A DNA stretch of 64,000 bases from NCBI GenBank assembly GCA_023055425.1, contig JALGPY010000003.1, positions 50,763,891 through 50,827,890 of the forward strand, given 5' to 3'. Shown here piece after piece: positions 10,975 to 19,937 of the stretch; within the stretch, counting starts at the first letter, position 1, and each line of letters begins with the position of its first letter. The translations under genes and the position numbers were made by a program. This DNA is from Linanthus parryae. Taxonomy: Eukaryota; Streptophyta; Magnoliopsida; Ericales; Polemoniaceae. The notes below the pieces were generated by a model that did not search any database, was not told the origin of the DNA, and saw only the letters and a list, made by a program, of their open reading frames with translations.

Positions 10975-10997
10975 TTTTGGTGAACCCGACGTGAACT
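10975..10997 (+). other. Tat primer-binding site region
   Basis: The bases after the LTR read TTTTGGTGAACCCGACGTG. The TGG trinucleotide is the expected start of pairing with a tRNA CCA end. The tRNA species was not identified; this form differs from the Met-type site of the other elements in the window. Confidence 0.6.
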
Positions 10998-11014
10998 TAC
11001 CAGCAAAAGCAACC

Positions 11015-13627
11015 ATGTCTCAGGAGGATGATATCAGCAACAGATCGCCTTCCACCGAAACCGCCTCGGGAGAGGGGACCCGCCGTACTCCCACCACCCC
11101 CGGCGAGACGCCGACGCTAGAGTCCTTGGACGCTACTGTCCAAAGTCAGGCGAAAGCTCTCAAAGCGCAGTCTGCGCAACTAGAACGGATCTTGGCCGTT
11201 CTGGGCACCCTTACGCCGAACCCTTCAACGGCCACCGCCGTCTCTCAAGGAGGAGGAGCCCCTACCGCTCCGGGGCTGGGAGTGTCAACCACACCTCCCG
11301 ACCCTAACCTGCAGACACCACCGGCGACTGCGCAGCCGCCTTCGATTCAGGGGTCAATGGCTCAGATGTTGCCCCTCGCTGCTCACACTCCTCAGCCCCC
11401 GGCTTTGGCGTCTAACCCGACTCTGCAGTACCCTTTGCCTCCTCCAACGGCGATTTGGGGCAATGCGAGTAGTCAGTATGTTCCTAATCCTTCGACGGCG
11501 TATGTGTCGCCTCCGCCTGCGGCAACCCCCCCTTCAGCTGCCGAAGGAAGCATTCCAGAGTGCATGACGTCTCTGCAGAAGCGCATGGACACTATCCTGG
11601 CTCATCAGTCATTCACGGATACCATTATCCCGAAGCTTGACAACGATCCACCCATTCCACGAGAGATCTATCTCATGCCTAACCCGGCGGGGTACAAAGC
11701 TCCCAAATGGGACAAGTTCGAGGATGTCAACGGAAACGCTCATGAGCATGTCATGCGTTTCATTGATGTCACGGGGCCATACGGAGCTGATTCCAAACTG
11801 CTGATGCGAGAGTTCCCAAAATCCTTAGGGAACGTAGCATACAAGTGGTATCGAACACTGGAAACGGGATCCGTGAAGACTTGGGACGACATGGTCCAGA
11901 AGTTCTACACCAAGTTCTTCCAGATGGAAGAGAAGGTGACGATGATCCATCTCTCGCGGATGTATCAGAAGCGCGAGGAGGACGGGATCACTTTCATCAA
12001 GAAATTCAGGGCGAAATCCTTGGAGTGCAAAGATCCAATGCTCGAAAGCCGGCTCGTAGAGATATGCCTGCAGTGCATGCGAGATGAATACAAAGGTATG
12101 CTCATCAATTTGCAAACACCTACGTTTTCAAAGTTAATTGAATGCACGAAGAACATCGAGCCTATAGTCGAGAGGCAGAAAAAGAAGAACGCTCCGGAGC
12201 GACCTCCGAGCGGCACCACCTACAAGATCGGGAGATTCAGTTACAAGAGGGGACGCGAAGCTGAGGTCAATACAGTTTCACCTCAGAAGCAAGCGAAGGT
12301 CGTAAACTTCGACGTACCACCCCTACCATGCTCGGTAGAGGAGGCAAGCGACCTCTGCAGGCAGTGGCGCAAGGACGGTGTCCTACCGCCGCTCGAGAAG
12401 ATACCCTCCAAGGAGATGGTGAGGGACCCTAAGTGGTGCGAGTACCACGACAAGGTCATGCACCCCACAGCAGAGTGTAAAAAGCTCAGGTTCACGTTCG
12501 ACCAGAAGATGAAGAACGGCGAGCTGATCGTCAGCGATCGCAGGAAGGATGTGCGCAACAATCCGCTTCCTGCCCACGCGGAGCAAGATTCAAAAGGCAA
12601 GGAGGTTGCTATGATCTCGATTGTCGACTTGGAAGAAGTCGCGGAGGATGGCCTACCCATCATCGCAGAAGTCCACGATGACGAGGACTACAGCATGGAC
12701 ACGGAAGATGAGCGTGCCGATCGGATGAAGGGGTCGCACGGCTTCAGCAGATTCTTCGACGAGATGAACTTCTCGGAGAAATGCCGGACGGAAATGACGA
12801 AGGCGATCTTAAGGATAGCGGAGGACTACGAGGAGGATCTTGTAGTCTCTAACGGGAAAGTCATCAGAGCGTCTCGCTCTACTGAAAAGATCATGACCTT
12901 TTATGTCAGCGACAAGAAGACAGATGCGAGCCACCAAAGGCCTCTGTACGTGACGGCCATCATCAATGGTGTCGAGTTCAAACGAGCATTCGTTGATGGA
13001 GGAGCGGCGGTCAACGTTGTTTCGCTCCACACACTGAAGCTAGCAGGGATCCCTGAGCACAAGATCGTCAAGCGTCCATCTCCGCTGATGGGATTCGGAA
13101 GCGACTCTAGAATGACGATCGGATGGATCCGCCTGGGCGTTCAGATTGGAAAAATCAAGTGCTCAGCAAAGTTCTATGTAATAGACGCGAACACTACGTA
13201 TCACATGATCGTAGGTCGAGCCTGGATTCATCGCTTCGACGCAGTTCCTTCCACGGCTCACCAGATTATGAAAGCTATTTGGAACGACAGAGTAGTCGAG
13301 ATACCAGCTTCAACGAATCCATTCAACTTGGATGAAGCACATCTAAGCGAAGCAGTGTGGTTCACCGAGATGGCGGATGAGCAAACACCGGGGCCGTTCA
13401 ACCCTACTCCTTTGCCTTTTTGGGAGGACATCAAGGACCAGTCACCCGCGGGAGTAATGGTGACAAGGGAAGATGCCAAGGAAAAGCCGCCTACACCCGA
13501 AGAGGCGCCACGTATCGCATACCATCGAAAGAATGTGTATACTCTGAAGAGAATCGCAAAGCATGACCTCGAGGGCAAGGAGATAGAGAGCTTCTACGCC
13601 AATGGGAAGAAATGCTATCGCATATGA
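11015..13627 (+). CDS. Tat gag-protease polyprotein
   Basis: It encodes 870 residues from ATG at 11015; the frame is open further upstream but with no earlier ATG. Residues 1-180 are Pro/Thr/Ser-rich and disordered. Residues 210-385 form the retrotransposon gag domain (YKWYRTLETGSVKTWDDMVQKF, near 276-297). A variant zinc knuckle C475-x2-H-x4-H-x4-C488 replaces the usual CCHC. Residues 643-765 are the aspartic protease with active-site FVDGGAAVNVV (D661), where the common DSG/DTG is DGG. Gag would assemble the particle and package RNA; the protease would mature the polyproteins. The frame is intact, which with the near-identical LTRs suggests a young copy. It ends in UGA at 13625-13627, and pol continues in the same frame. 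Confidence 0.9.
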   Translation: MSQEDDISNRSPSTETASGEGTRRTPTTPGETPTLESLDATVQSQAKALKAQSAQLERILAVLGTLTPNPSTATAVSQGGGAPTAPGLGVSTTPPDPNLQTPPATAQPPSIQGSMAQMLPLAAHTPQPPALASNPTLQYPLPPPTAIWGNASSQYVPNPSTAYVSPPPAATPPSAAEGSIPECMTSLQKRMDTILAHQSFTDTIIPKLDNDPPIPREIYLMPNPAGYKAPKWDKFEDVNGNAHEHVMRFIDVTGPYGADSKLLMREFPKSLGNVAYKWYRTLETGSVKTWDDMVQKFYTKFFQMEEKVTMIHLSRMYQKREEDGITFIKKFRAKSLECKDPMLESRLVEICLQCMRDEYKGMLINLQTPTFSKLIECTKNIEPIVERQKKKNAPERPPSGTTYKIGRFSYKRGREAEVNTVSPQKQAKVVNFDVPPLPCSVEEASDLCRQWRKDGVLPPLEKIPSKEMVRDPKWCEYHDKVMHPTAECKKLRFTFDQKMKNGELIVSDRRKDVRNNPLPAHAEQDSKGKEVAMISIVDLEEVAEDGLPIIAEVHDDEDYSMDTEDERADRMKGSHGFSRFFDEMNFSEKCRTEMTKAILRIAEDYEEDLVVSNGKVIRASRSTEKIMTFYVSDKKTDASHQRPLYVTAIINGVEFKRAFVDGGAAVNVVSLHTLKLAGIPEHKIVKRPSPLMGFGSDSRMTIGWIRLGVQIGKIKCSAKFYVIDANTTYHMIVGRAWIHRFDAVPSTAHQIMKAIWNDRVVEIPASTNPFNLDEAHLSEAVWFTEMADEQTPGPFNPTPLPFWEDIKDQSPAGVMVTREDAKEKPPTPEEAPRIAYHRKNVYTLKRIAKHDLEGKEIESFYANGKKCYRI

Positions 13628-13639
13628 AGGTGCGCGGGG

Positions 13640-16600
13640 ATGTCCTCACACGGGCATGGGGATATCCCTGGGCAAATCAATCAAATCGAGCAAATTGCGC
13701 TAACAGAAGAGCCAACACAGGGCACTCCAGACGAGAAACTCAAAGAAGCGCCTGAATGCATGGAAGACAGGCCCAGACCACAAAAGCAAGAGCTAAAGGA
13801 AGTGTTCCTCAGCCCGAACGAGGAAAAGAAAAGGCCAGTCTTTCTAAACGCGGACCTCACAAGCGAGGAGGAGCAAGGACTGCTACAGCTCCTAACTGAA
13901 TACAAGGATGTGTTCGCATGGGAGTATGATGAGATGCCGGGACTGGATACGAGCATCACTATGCACCGCTTAGACATCATTCCAGGGTCTAAGCCGGTAA
14001 AGCAGAGCACAAGGAGCTTCAGGCCGGAGCTTAACGTGAAAATTAAGCAGGAGATTGTCAAACTCCTGGACGCCAAATTCATAGAGCCAAATCATCATCC
14101 CACATGGCTGGCCAACATCGTGCCAGTGGTGAAGAAGAACGGACAGCTCCGCATCTGCGTGGACTTCCGAGATCTCAATCGCTTCTGCCCCAAGGACGAT
14201 TTTCCATTACCCAACATCGATTTGCTCATCGATTCAACAGCAGGCCACCGCATGTTCAGCTTTATGGACGGCTTAAGCGGGTACAATCAGATCAAGATGG
14301 ACCCCGAAGACGCGCGGAAAACTGCATTCATCACTCCGGTAGGGGTGTTCAACTACACAGTGATGCCGTTCGGTCTTAAGAACGCGGGTGCGACCTATCA
14401 GCGCGCCATGATGGCTATGTTCCACGACATGATGCATAAAGAAGTGGAATTCTATGTGGATGACCTGGTGGTTAAATCCAAGCACGAAGCAGATCACCTC
14501 GCAGATCTACGGAAGGTGTTCAATAGATGTAGACGCTTTCAACTAAAGATGAATCCCATGAAATGCGCATTTGGGGTGACATCAGGAAAATTCTTGGGAT
14601 GCGTAGTTCATCGCCAAGGAATCGAGCCTGACCCTGCGAAAGTATCAGCCATAACCAGCATGACACCGCCGCATAACCAGAGCGCCTTGAAGACGTTTTT
14701 AGGAAAGCTATCCTATCTGCGGAGATTCATCCCAGCGATTGCCGAAATCACATGCTGTTTTAGTACTCTTCTCAAGAAGGACGCCGTGTACAACTGGGCT
14801 CCGGAGCACGAAGCTGCATTCGAAAAGCTGAAGGATTTGCTGACATCCTCAAAAATAATGATCGCACCTCAACTGGGATCACCGCTTCTTCTATATCTGA
14901 CATCAACAAGGAGATCCGTAGGAGCACTCTTGGCTCAGGAGTACGAAGGCCAGGAAAGGCCTATCTACTACATCTCTCGCATCGTGCAGCCTGCTGGATC
15001 GAGGTACACAGACATCGAACGTCATTGCCTTGCTTTATTCTTTGTAATAGAGAAATTGAAACACTACTTCGCATCGCATAAAGTAGTAGTGGTCACCAAA
15101 AGCGATCCTATACGATATCTGCTAACTCACACCACTCCCGGCGGGAGATTGGCGAAATGGTACATGACCATCTCTCAATATGATATCACGTGCGTGAGAC
15201 CGCGAGCGATCAAGTCGCAGGCGGTAGCGGATCTGTTTGCACAATTCCCTGACAACAGCCACGAGCCCGTGATCGAAGAAGAGCTCGAAGGACCTGAAAT
15301 CTATGCAATAGGCGTGCCTTATTGGACGCTCCATTTCGACGGGTCGTCGACAAGAAAAGGCGGAGGCATTGGGATAGTATTGACTAAGCCGGATGGGGAA
15401 GTCATACAAATGTCCCCAAAGCTCGATTTTGCAGTCACCAACAACGAGGCAGAATATGAAGCCCTCATAGCAGGGCTACGCGCAGCAAAAGCTTTGGAAG
15501 TGAGCAATCTGACGGTCATGGGAGACTCCAAGTTGATTGTCAAGCAAGCCTCGGGCGAATACGGTTTGAAGGAGATTAACCTTCTGTCTTACCGCACCTT
15601 AGTACAGAAGCTGGTACAGCAATTCTGCGATGTGAGGTATGAGCACAAGCCCCGAGAAGACAACAGGCATGCAGATGCTTTGGCTACCTTGGGATCCAAG
15701 GCCAGTACAGACAAATGTCCCGCGAGGATCTCGATCGAAGTGCGAACACCGTCAGCGTTGGCAGAAGACGCGAGCGACGACGAATATATGGATGACACGG
15801 ATTGGAGAAAAGCAATCCTACAAGCTATCGCAGAAGGCACAAGCAGTGAAAACTGGACGCTCTCCAAGGGGTACTGCATACATGATAACACCCTTTACTG
15901 CAAGGGTCCTGGCGGAATACTCATGCGATGCGTCTCCGAGCGAGAGGGACAACTGTTGTTAGAAAAGATTCACCAACACGCTTGCGGAGAAAGCGAGGTG
16001 TCAATCTATCGAAAGGCTCAGAGATATGGCATTCATTGGCCAGACATGTCAGCAGCCGCAGCCCTGATACAAGGGAAGTGCGAGAGTTGCGCACTAATCA
16101 AAGATTCTCTCCTCATCGCCCTAACCGATGACGACACAGACTGGAGGAAGCCACTATTTGATTTTCTCACCCAGGGCATCGTGCCTGAATCGAGAAAAGA
16201 AGCCGAGAAATTGAAGAGGAAAGCATCTCGATATGTGGTACAGGAAAACCTGCTTTGGCGAAGAGGTCACGAGGGCAACTTGCTGCGATGTCTAGACGGC
16301 AGAGAAGCACAAGAAGTCATGGACCTTTCTCATCAGGTGGAACACCAAGGAGGTGCGAAACTATGCAGGCAGCTCCTCTCAATTGGATATTTCTGGCCCA
16401 CAATGGAGGTCGATTGCCGCACCAAAGTACGACGCTGCCAGGAGTGCCAATTCAAAGGAAACCTAGTGCACGCTCCCGCTGTGGATCTACATGCATTGGG
16501 GACGCCATGGCCATTTCACACATGGGCTCTAGACTTCATCGGTCCCATCCGACCAACGTCACATGGGAATCACTTTATTCTCACGGCAACTGAGCTATTC

Positions 16601-17365
16601 ACCAAATGGGTGGAAGCAATACCACTGAAGACGGCAAATTGGCTAGCTGTGGTCAACTTCATCCAGGAAAGCATCATATGCAGGTTCGGAATCCCAAACA
16701 CCATTCTTTCAGATAACGGTACTCCCTTTGTTAATCGCCAGGTAGCTGCGAAATTAGCGGAGTACAACATCAGGCAGATATGTTCTACCCCTTATTACCC
16801 GAAGGGAAATGGGCAAGCCGAAGCGACCAACAAAACGCTGTTGAGAATTTTGAGCAAGATGGTCGCAGATGACCACAAGAAGTGGGCCGACTCTCTAAGC
16901 ATAGCTTTGTGGGCCTACCAAACTTCTCCAAGGACACCCACGGGGGCCTCGCCATTTCTACTATGTTATGGGGCCGAAGCTGTGGTACCTACGGAGGTGA
17001 GAGTCAATTCGGCAAGGCTAGCCTTCCACGCACTCTACGAAAATCAACGCGATCATGACTTAGTCTTGCTAGAGGAAAAGCGAGAACAAGCCAAAAGGAC
17101 CAACAAGCGATATCAAGAAAGGATTGCTCGCGCTTACAATAAGACAGTCCAGCGAAGAGATTTCGCAGTTGGAGACTTGGTCCTGCGCGCATCTGACCAC
17201 TGCATGCGAGAAGCGGCTCACCCAAAGTTCGCAGCCAATTGGGAAGGACCCTTCGAAGTCACAGAAGTCTTCGACAGTGGCTACTGCAGCATACGAAGGT
17301 TGCACGGCACAACCTCAACCCCGAGTTCAGTCAACATGCGCTGGATAAAGAAGTACTATCCCTGA
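13640..17365 (+). CDS. Tat pol: reverse transcriptase, dual RNase H, integrase
   Basis: It encodes 1,241 residues with no internal stop. Reverse transcriptase spans about 110-330, with the YVDD box at 272-275. The first RNase H (about 410-535) lacks the usual first catalytic Asp. A second, archaeal-type RNase H lies at about 563-685 with D567, E605, D629 and D679 in place. Integrase follows, with catalytic D965, D1025 and E1061 (D-35-E spacing). The zinc-binding region before the core occurs twice: 717-820 and 831-938. The second copy keeps the CxxC pair (CQEC) and a His pair (HQVEH); the first keeps CESC but has lost one His (ACGESE). Pol lies in the same frame as gag-protease, 12 nt after its UGA, so expression could use stop-codon read-through, though the ATG at 13640 could also start it. 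Confidence 0.93.
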   Translation: MSSHGHGDIPGQINQIEQIALTEEPTQGTPDEKLKEAPECMEDRPRPQKQELKEVFLSPNEEKKRPVFLNADLTSEEEQGLLQLLTEYKDVFAWEYDEMPGLDTSITMHRLDIIPGSKPVKQSTRSFRPELNVKIKQEIVKLLDAKFIEPNHHPTWLANIVPVVKKNGQLRICVDFRDLNRFCPKDDFPLPNIDLLIDSTAGHRMFSFMDGLSGYNQIKMDPEDARKTAFITPVGVFNYTVMPFGLKNAGATYQRAMMAMFHDMMHKEVEFYVDDLVVKSKHEADHLADLRKVFNRCRRFQLKMNPMKCAFGVTSGKFLGCVVHRQGIEPDPAKVSAITSMTPPHNQSALKTFLGKLSYLRRFIPAIAEITCCFSTLLKKDAVYNWAPEHEAAFEKLKDLLTSSKIMIAPQLGSPLLLYLTSTRRSVGALLAQEYEGQERPIYYISRIVQPAGSRYTDIERHCLALFFVIEKLKHYFASHKVVVVTKSDPIRYLLTHTTPGGRLAKWYMTISQYDITCVRPRAIKSQAVADLFAQFPDNSHEPVIEEELEGPEIYAIGVPYWTLHFDGSSTRKGGGIGIVLTKPDGEVIQMSPKLDFAVTNNEAEYEALIAGLRAAKALEVSNLTVMGDSKLIVKQASGEYGLKEINLLSYRTLVQKLVQQFCDVRYEHKPREDNRHADALATLGSKASTDKCPARISIEVRTPSALAEDASDDEYMDDTDWRKAILQAIAEGTSSENWTLSKGYCIHDNTLYCKGPGGILMRCVSEREGQLLLEKIHQHACGESEVSIYRKAQRYGIHWPDMSAAAALIQGKCESCALIKDSLLIALTDDDTDWRKPLFDFLTQGIVPESRKEAEKLKRKASRYVVQENLLWRRGHEGNLLRCLDGREAQEVMDLSHQVEHQGGAKLCRQLLSIGYFWPTMEVDCRTKVRRCQECQFKGNLVHAPAVDLHALGTPWPFHTWALDFIGPIRPTSHGNHFILTATELFTKWVEAIPLKTANWLAVVNFIQESIICRFGIPNTILSDNGTPFVNRQVAAKLAEYNIRQICSTPYYPKGNGQAEATNKTLLRILSKMVADDHKKWADSLSIALWAYQTSPRTPTGASPFLLCYGAEAVVPTEVRVNSARLAFHALYENQRDHDLVLLEEKREQAKRTNKRYQERIARAYNKTVQRRDFAVGDLVLRASDHCMREAAHPKFAANWEGPFEVTEVFDSGYCSIRRLHGTTSTPSSVNMRWIKKYYP

Positions 17366-17580
17366 CTTCTCTCATTTCATGCGTTTTATTATAACGTCGC
17401 TTAAACTCTTGTATGGTTACGATTTACACAATCTCCTCTCCCATATGAGAGGATTGTAATCTCATCTCTCCCATATGAGAGCATTATAATAAAGAAATTC
17501 TCCCAAATGAGAAACTTCGTATTTCTGGATGTCAATTTCGCTTCATGTTAGTTTGCTATAACTGTTAACAATGAGTTATC
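17366..17580 (+). repeat. Post-pol spacer with short hairpin repeats
   Basis: Three copies of a CTCTCCCATATGAGAG-like motif lie at about 17435-17515; each contains short complementary ends (CTC...GAG). There is no ORF. This directly precedes the 54-bp array. Confidence 0.6.
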
Positions 17581-18550
17581 CGCTACAATAGCAATATGCA
17601 AATGCGATCTTAATTGATCATTCAAGCCTATCTGTTACGATAGCAGCCCATGCAAATGCGATCTTAATTGATCATTCAAGCCTATCTGTTACGATAGCAG
17701 CCTATGCGAATGCGATCTTAATTGATCATTTAAGCCTATCTGTTACGATAGCAGCCTATGCAAATGCGATCTTAATTGATCATTCAAGCCTATCTGTTAC
17801 GATAGCAGCCCATGCAAATGCGATCTTAATTGATCATTCAAGCCTATCTGTTACGATAGCAGCCTATGCGAATGCGATCTTAATTGATCATTTAAGCCTA
17901 TCTGTTACGATAGCAGCCTATGCAAATGCGATCTTAATTGATCATCTAAGTCTATCTGTTACGATAGCAGCCTATGCAAATGCGGTCTTAATTGATCCTC
18001 TAAGCCTATCTGTTACGATAGCAGCCGATGCAAATGCGATCTGAATCGATCATTCAAGCCTATCTGTTATGATAGCAGCCAATGCAAATGCGATCTGAAT
18101 TGATCATCCAAGCCTATCTGTTACGATAGCAGCCTATGCAAATGCGATCTCAATTGATCTTCTAAAGCCTATCTGTTACGATAGCAACTCATGCGCAAAA
18201 TGATCTTAATTGATCTTCTAAAGCCTATCTGTTACGATAGCAACTCATGCGCAAAATGATCTTAATTGATCTTCTAAAGCCTATCTGTTACGATAGCAAC
18301 TCATGCGACAAACGATCTTAATTGATCTTCTAAAGCCTATCTGTTACGATAGCAACCCATGCGAAAAACGATCTTAATTGATCTTCTAAAAGCCTATCTC
18401 CTACGATAGCAATATTGTGAAAATGATCTTAAGTGATCTACAAAAGTCTATCTGATATGATAGCACGTGCATCAAAGGCCAATCACAAGCCCATCTGCCA
18501 GGATGGCACAGCTGCGAAAATACGATCTCGAACGATCTAGTGAAACATCT
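17581..18550 (+). repeat. 54-bp tandem array in the Tat element
   Basis: About 17 head-to-tail units with a period near 54 bp. Each unit holds two inverted motifs: CTATCTGTTACGATAG and GATCTTAATTGATC. Central units are nearly identical, and pairs of neighbouring units share variants (a three-unit block is repeated around 17640-17930), pointing to block-wise amplification. Units from about 18380 on decay. Tandem arrays near the 3' end are known in Retand-type Tat elements. There are no spacers of unrelated sequence. Confidence 0.92.
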
Positions 18551-19848
18551 GCGAATTCATATGGCAGATAGCAAATGCGAAAGCATTACATAGCATTATG
18601 CAAGGCGAAATATGCTGAAACGCATGCGAAGTTGTATTTCGTTGTAAAGAGACAACAGATAACACAAAAAGCTATTTATCATTATGAGTCGGAAAGACTT
18701 ACAATTTATCTGTCTAGATAACAGCTTACAAGCGAAAAAGCTCAAATCTAACTGCACAGCCAACGTGGCTTACAATACATTCGAAAAGTAGCTGACAGGT
18801 CAGCAGAGACACACTACGGGAATCCTAACTAAAAGGGATGAACCCACCGGTTCTAACACCGGCTGCACAATACACAGATCTGCGGCCAAAGATCTATAGC
18901 AAAAGGGATGCTGCTGCAAAGAGATCAACTCGTCATTTGCTACGTCCCTAGCGGCAAAATATGGGTAACGGTACGTCCAGGACCTCAAGAGGTGACAAAG
19001 GCCTCTGTCTGATCAAGATAGGCACCGGAGGAACCTCCTGTTCCGGCGCACTCCGCTGTGCGAAACAGGGGAAGCAGTCATTCCTCTGGTGATGGACTCC
19101 TTGTCATGATAGACAAGGGCATTGACAAGCCCTCTGAGTTCAAGAACGAAGAGGCAAGAAATACTCCTCCAGGGATGCTGGAGGAGAATTCCGCCGCTCA
19201 TTACGAGACGGTAGCACGGTCACTTCGGCGCTGCACCTCACCGGGAGGCGGCCGGAAACATGACCTGCAAACATAATACACGAAGAAAATTCTTCGAACG
19301 CACATGAGATATCATCTACATCTTCTTTATGATGGTTATAAAGAGCAATAAGCCTCATAAAGTGGATCTTGGAAACTATTTCTACAGCACAAAGCGCAAA
19401 CTCAGGATTCACAACTTGAAGTTGCCATGAATCAACGAAAAACAAGCGTTGAAGCCAGCAGTCGTAAGGACTCACGGCAGAGCACATTTTTTGGGATGAA
19501 GAACCCAAATGGCAAAGACAGGGTTTATATAGACCTTGGAGAGACTCTTCAGTTGCTAAAAATGAGTCAGCAGAATTTGAAAAGAGGGTAAGGTCAATCA
19601 CTTACGCCTTGAAAAGCGGTAACGATCGATTACCCTACTAAAGGCTACGACGATTCAGTTGCGTATCCTAATAAATGACGGAGGGTCATGATTCGGATGG
19701 GCTTCCCAACGAAAGCGTGCTTATCTTCCGAGAAATTAGCGCGAAAATCAAGCAAAGTATCAATTGCTGATGTCATAATTGGATATGCACAGAGATATCC
19801 TATCAAATCCCGGAAAGGGCAAAACGGGCAAGTTGATTCTTGTTGTTA
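18551..19848 (+). other. Tat noncoding stretch between array and antisense gene
   Basis: No convincing ORF with an ATG is present; a 153-codon minus-strand frame (19140-19601) begins only with GTG. It may be 3' untranslated DNA shared by the sense and antisense transcripts. It ends at the first copy of the 17-nt polypurine tract. Confidence 0.4.
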
Positions 19849-19865
19849 AAAAAAAGGGGGAGAAA
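19849..19865 (+). repeat. 17-nt polypurine tract, copy 1
   Basis: AAAAAAAGGGGGAGAAA, identical to 24236-24252, lies 72 bp beyond the stop end of the antisense PMD gene. Directly after it is a doubled ACATTACATTAATGTT motif (about 19874-19911). Confidence 0.85.
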
Positions 19866-19937
19866 CCCTAGCAACATTACATTAATGTTTCAAACATTAC
19901 ATTAATGTTCCAGCCATTTCCTTGCTATTTTCCAAAT

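Noticed and set aside
12283..12663. Overlapping antisense ORFs within Tat gag-pol
   Set aside because: They are shadow frames of a GC-rich coding region with no splice signals or domains.
17581..18550. CRISPR-like repeat array
   Set aside because: Units are contiguous 54-bp tandem repeats without unique spacers, in a plant retrotransposon.
19140..19601. 153-codon minus-strand ORF as a further exon of the PMD gene
   Set aside because: It starts only with GTG, lies after the PMD stop, and shows no domain.
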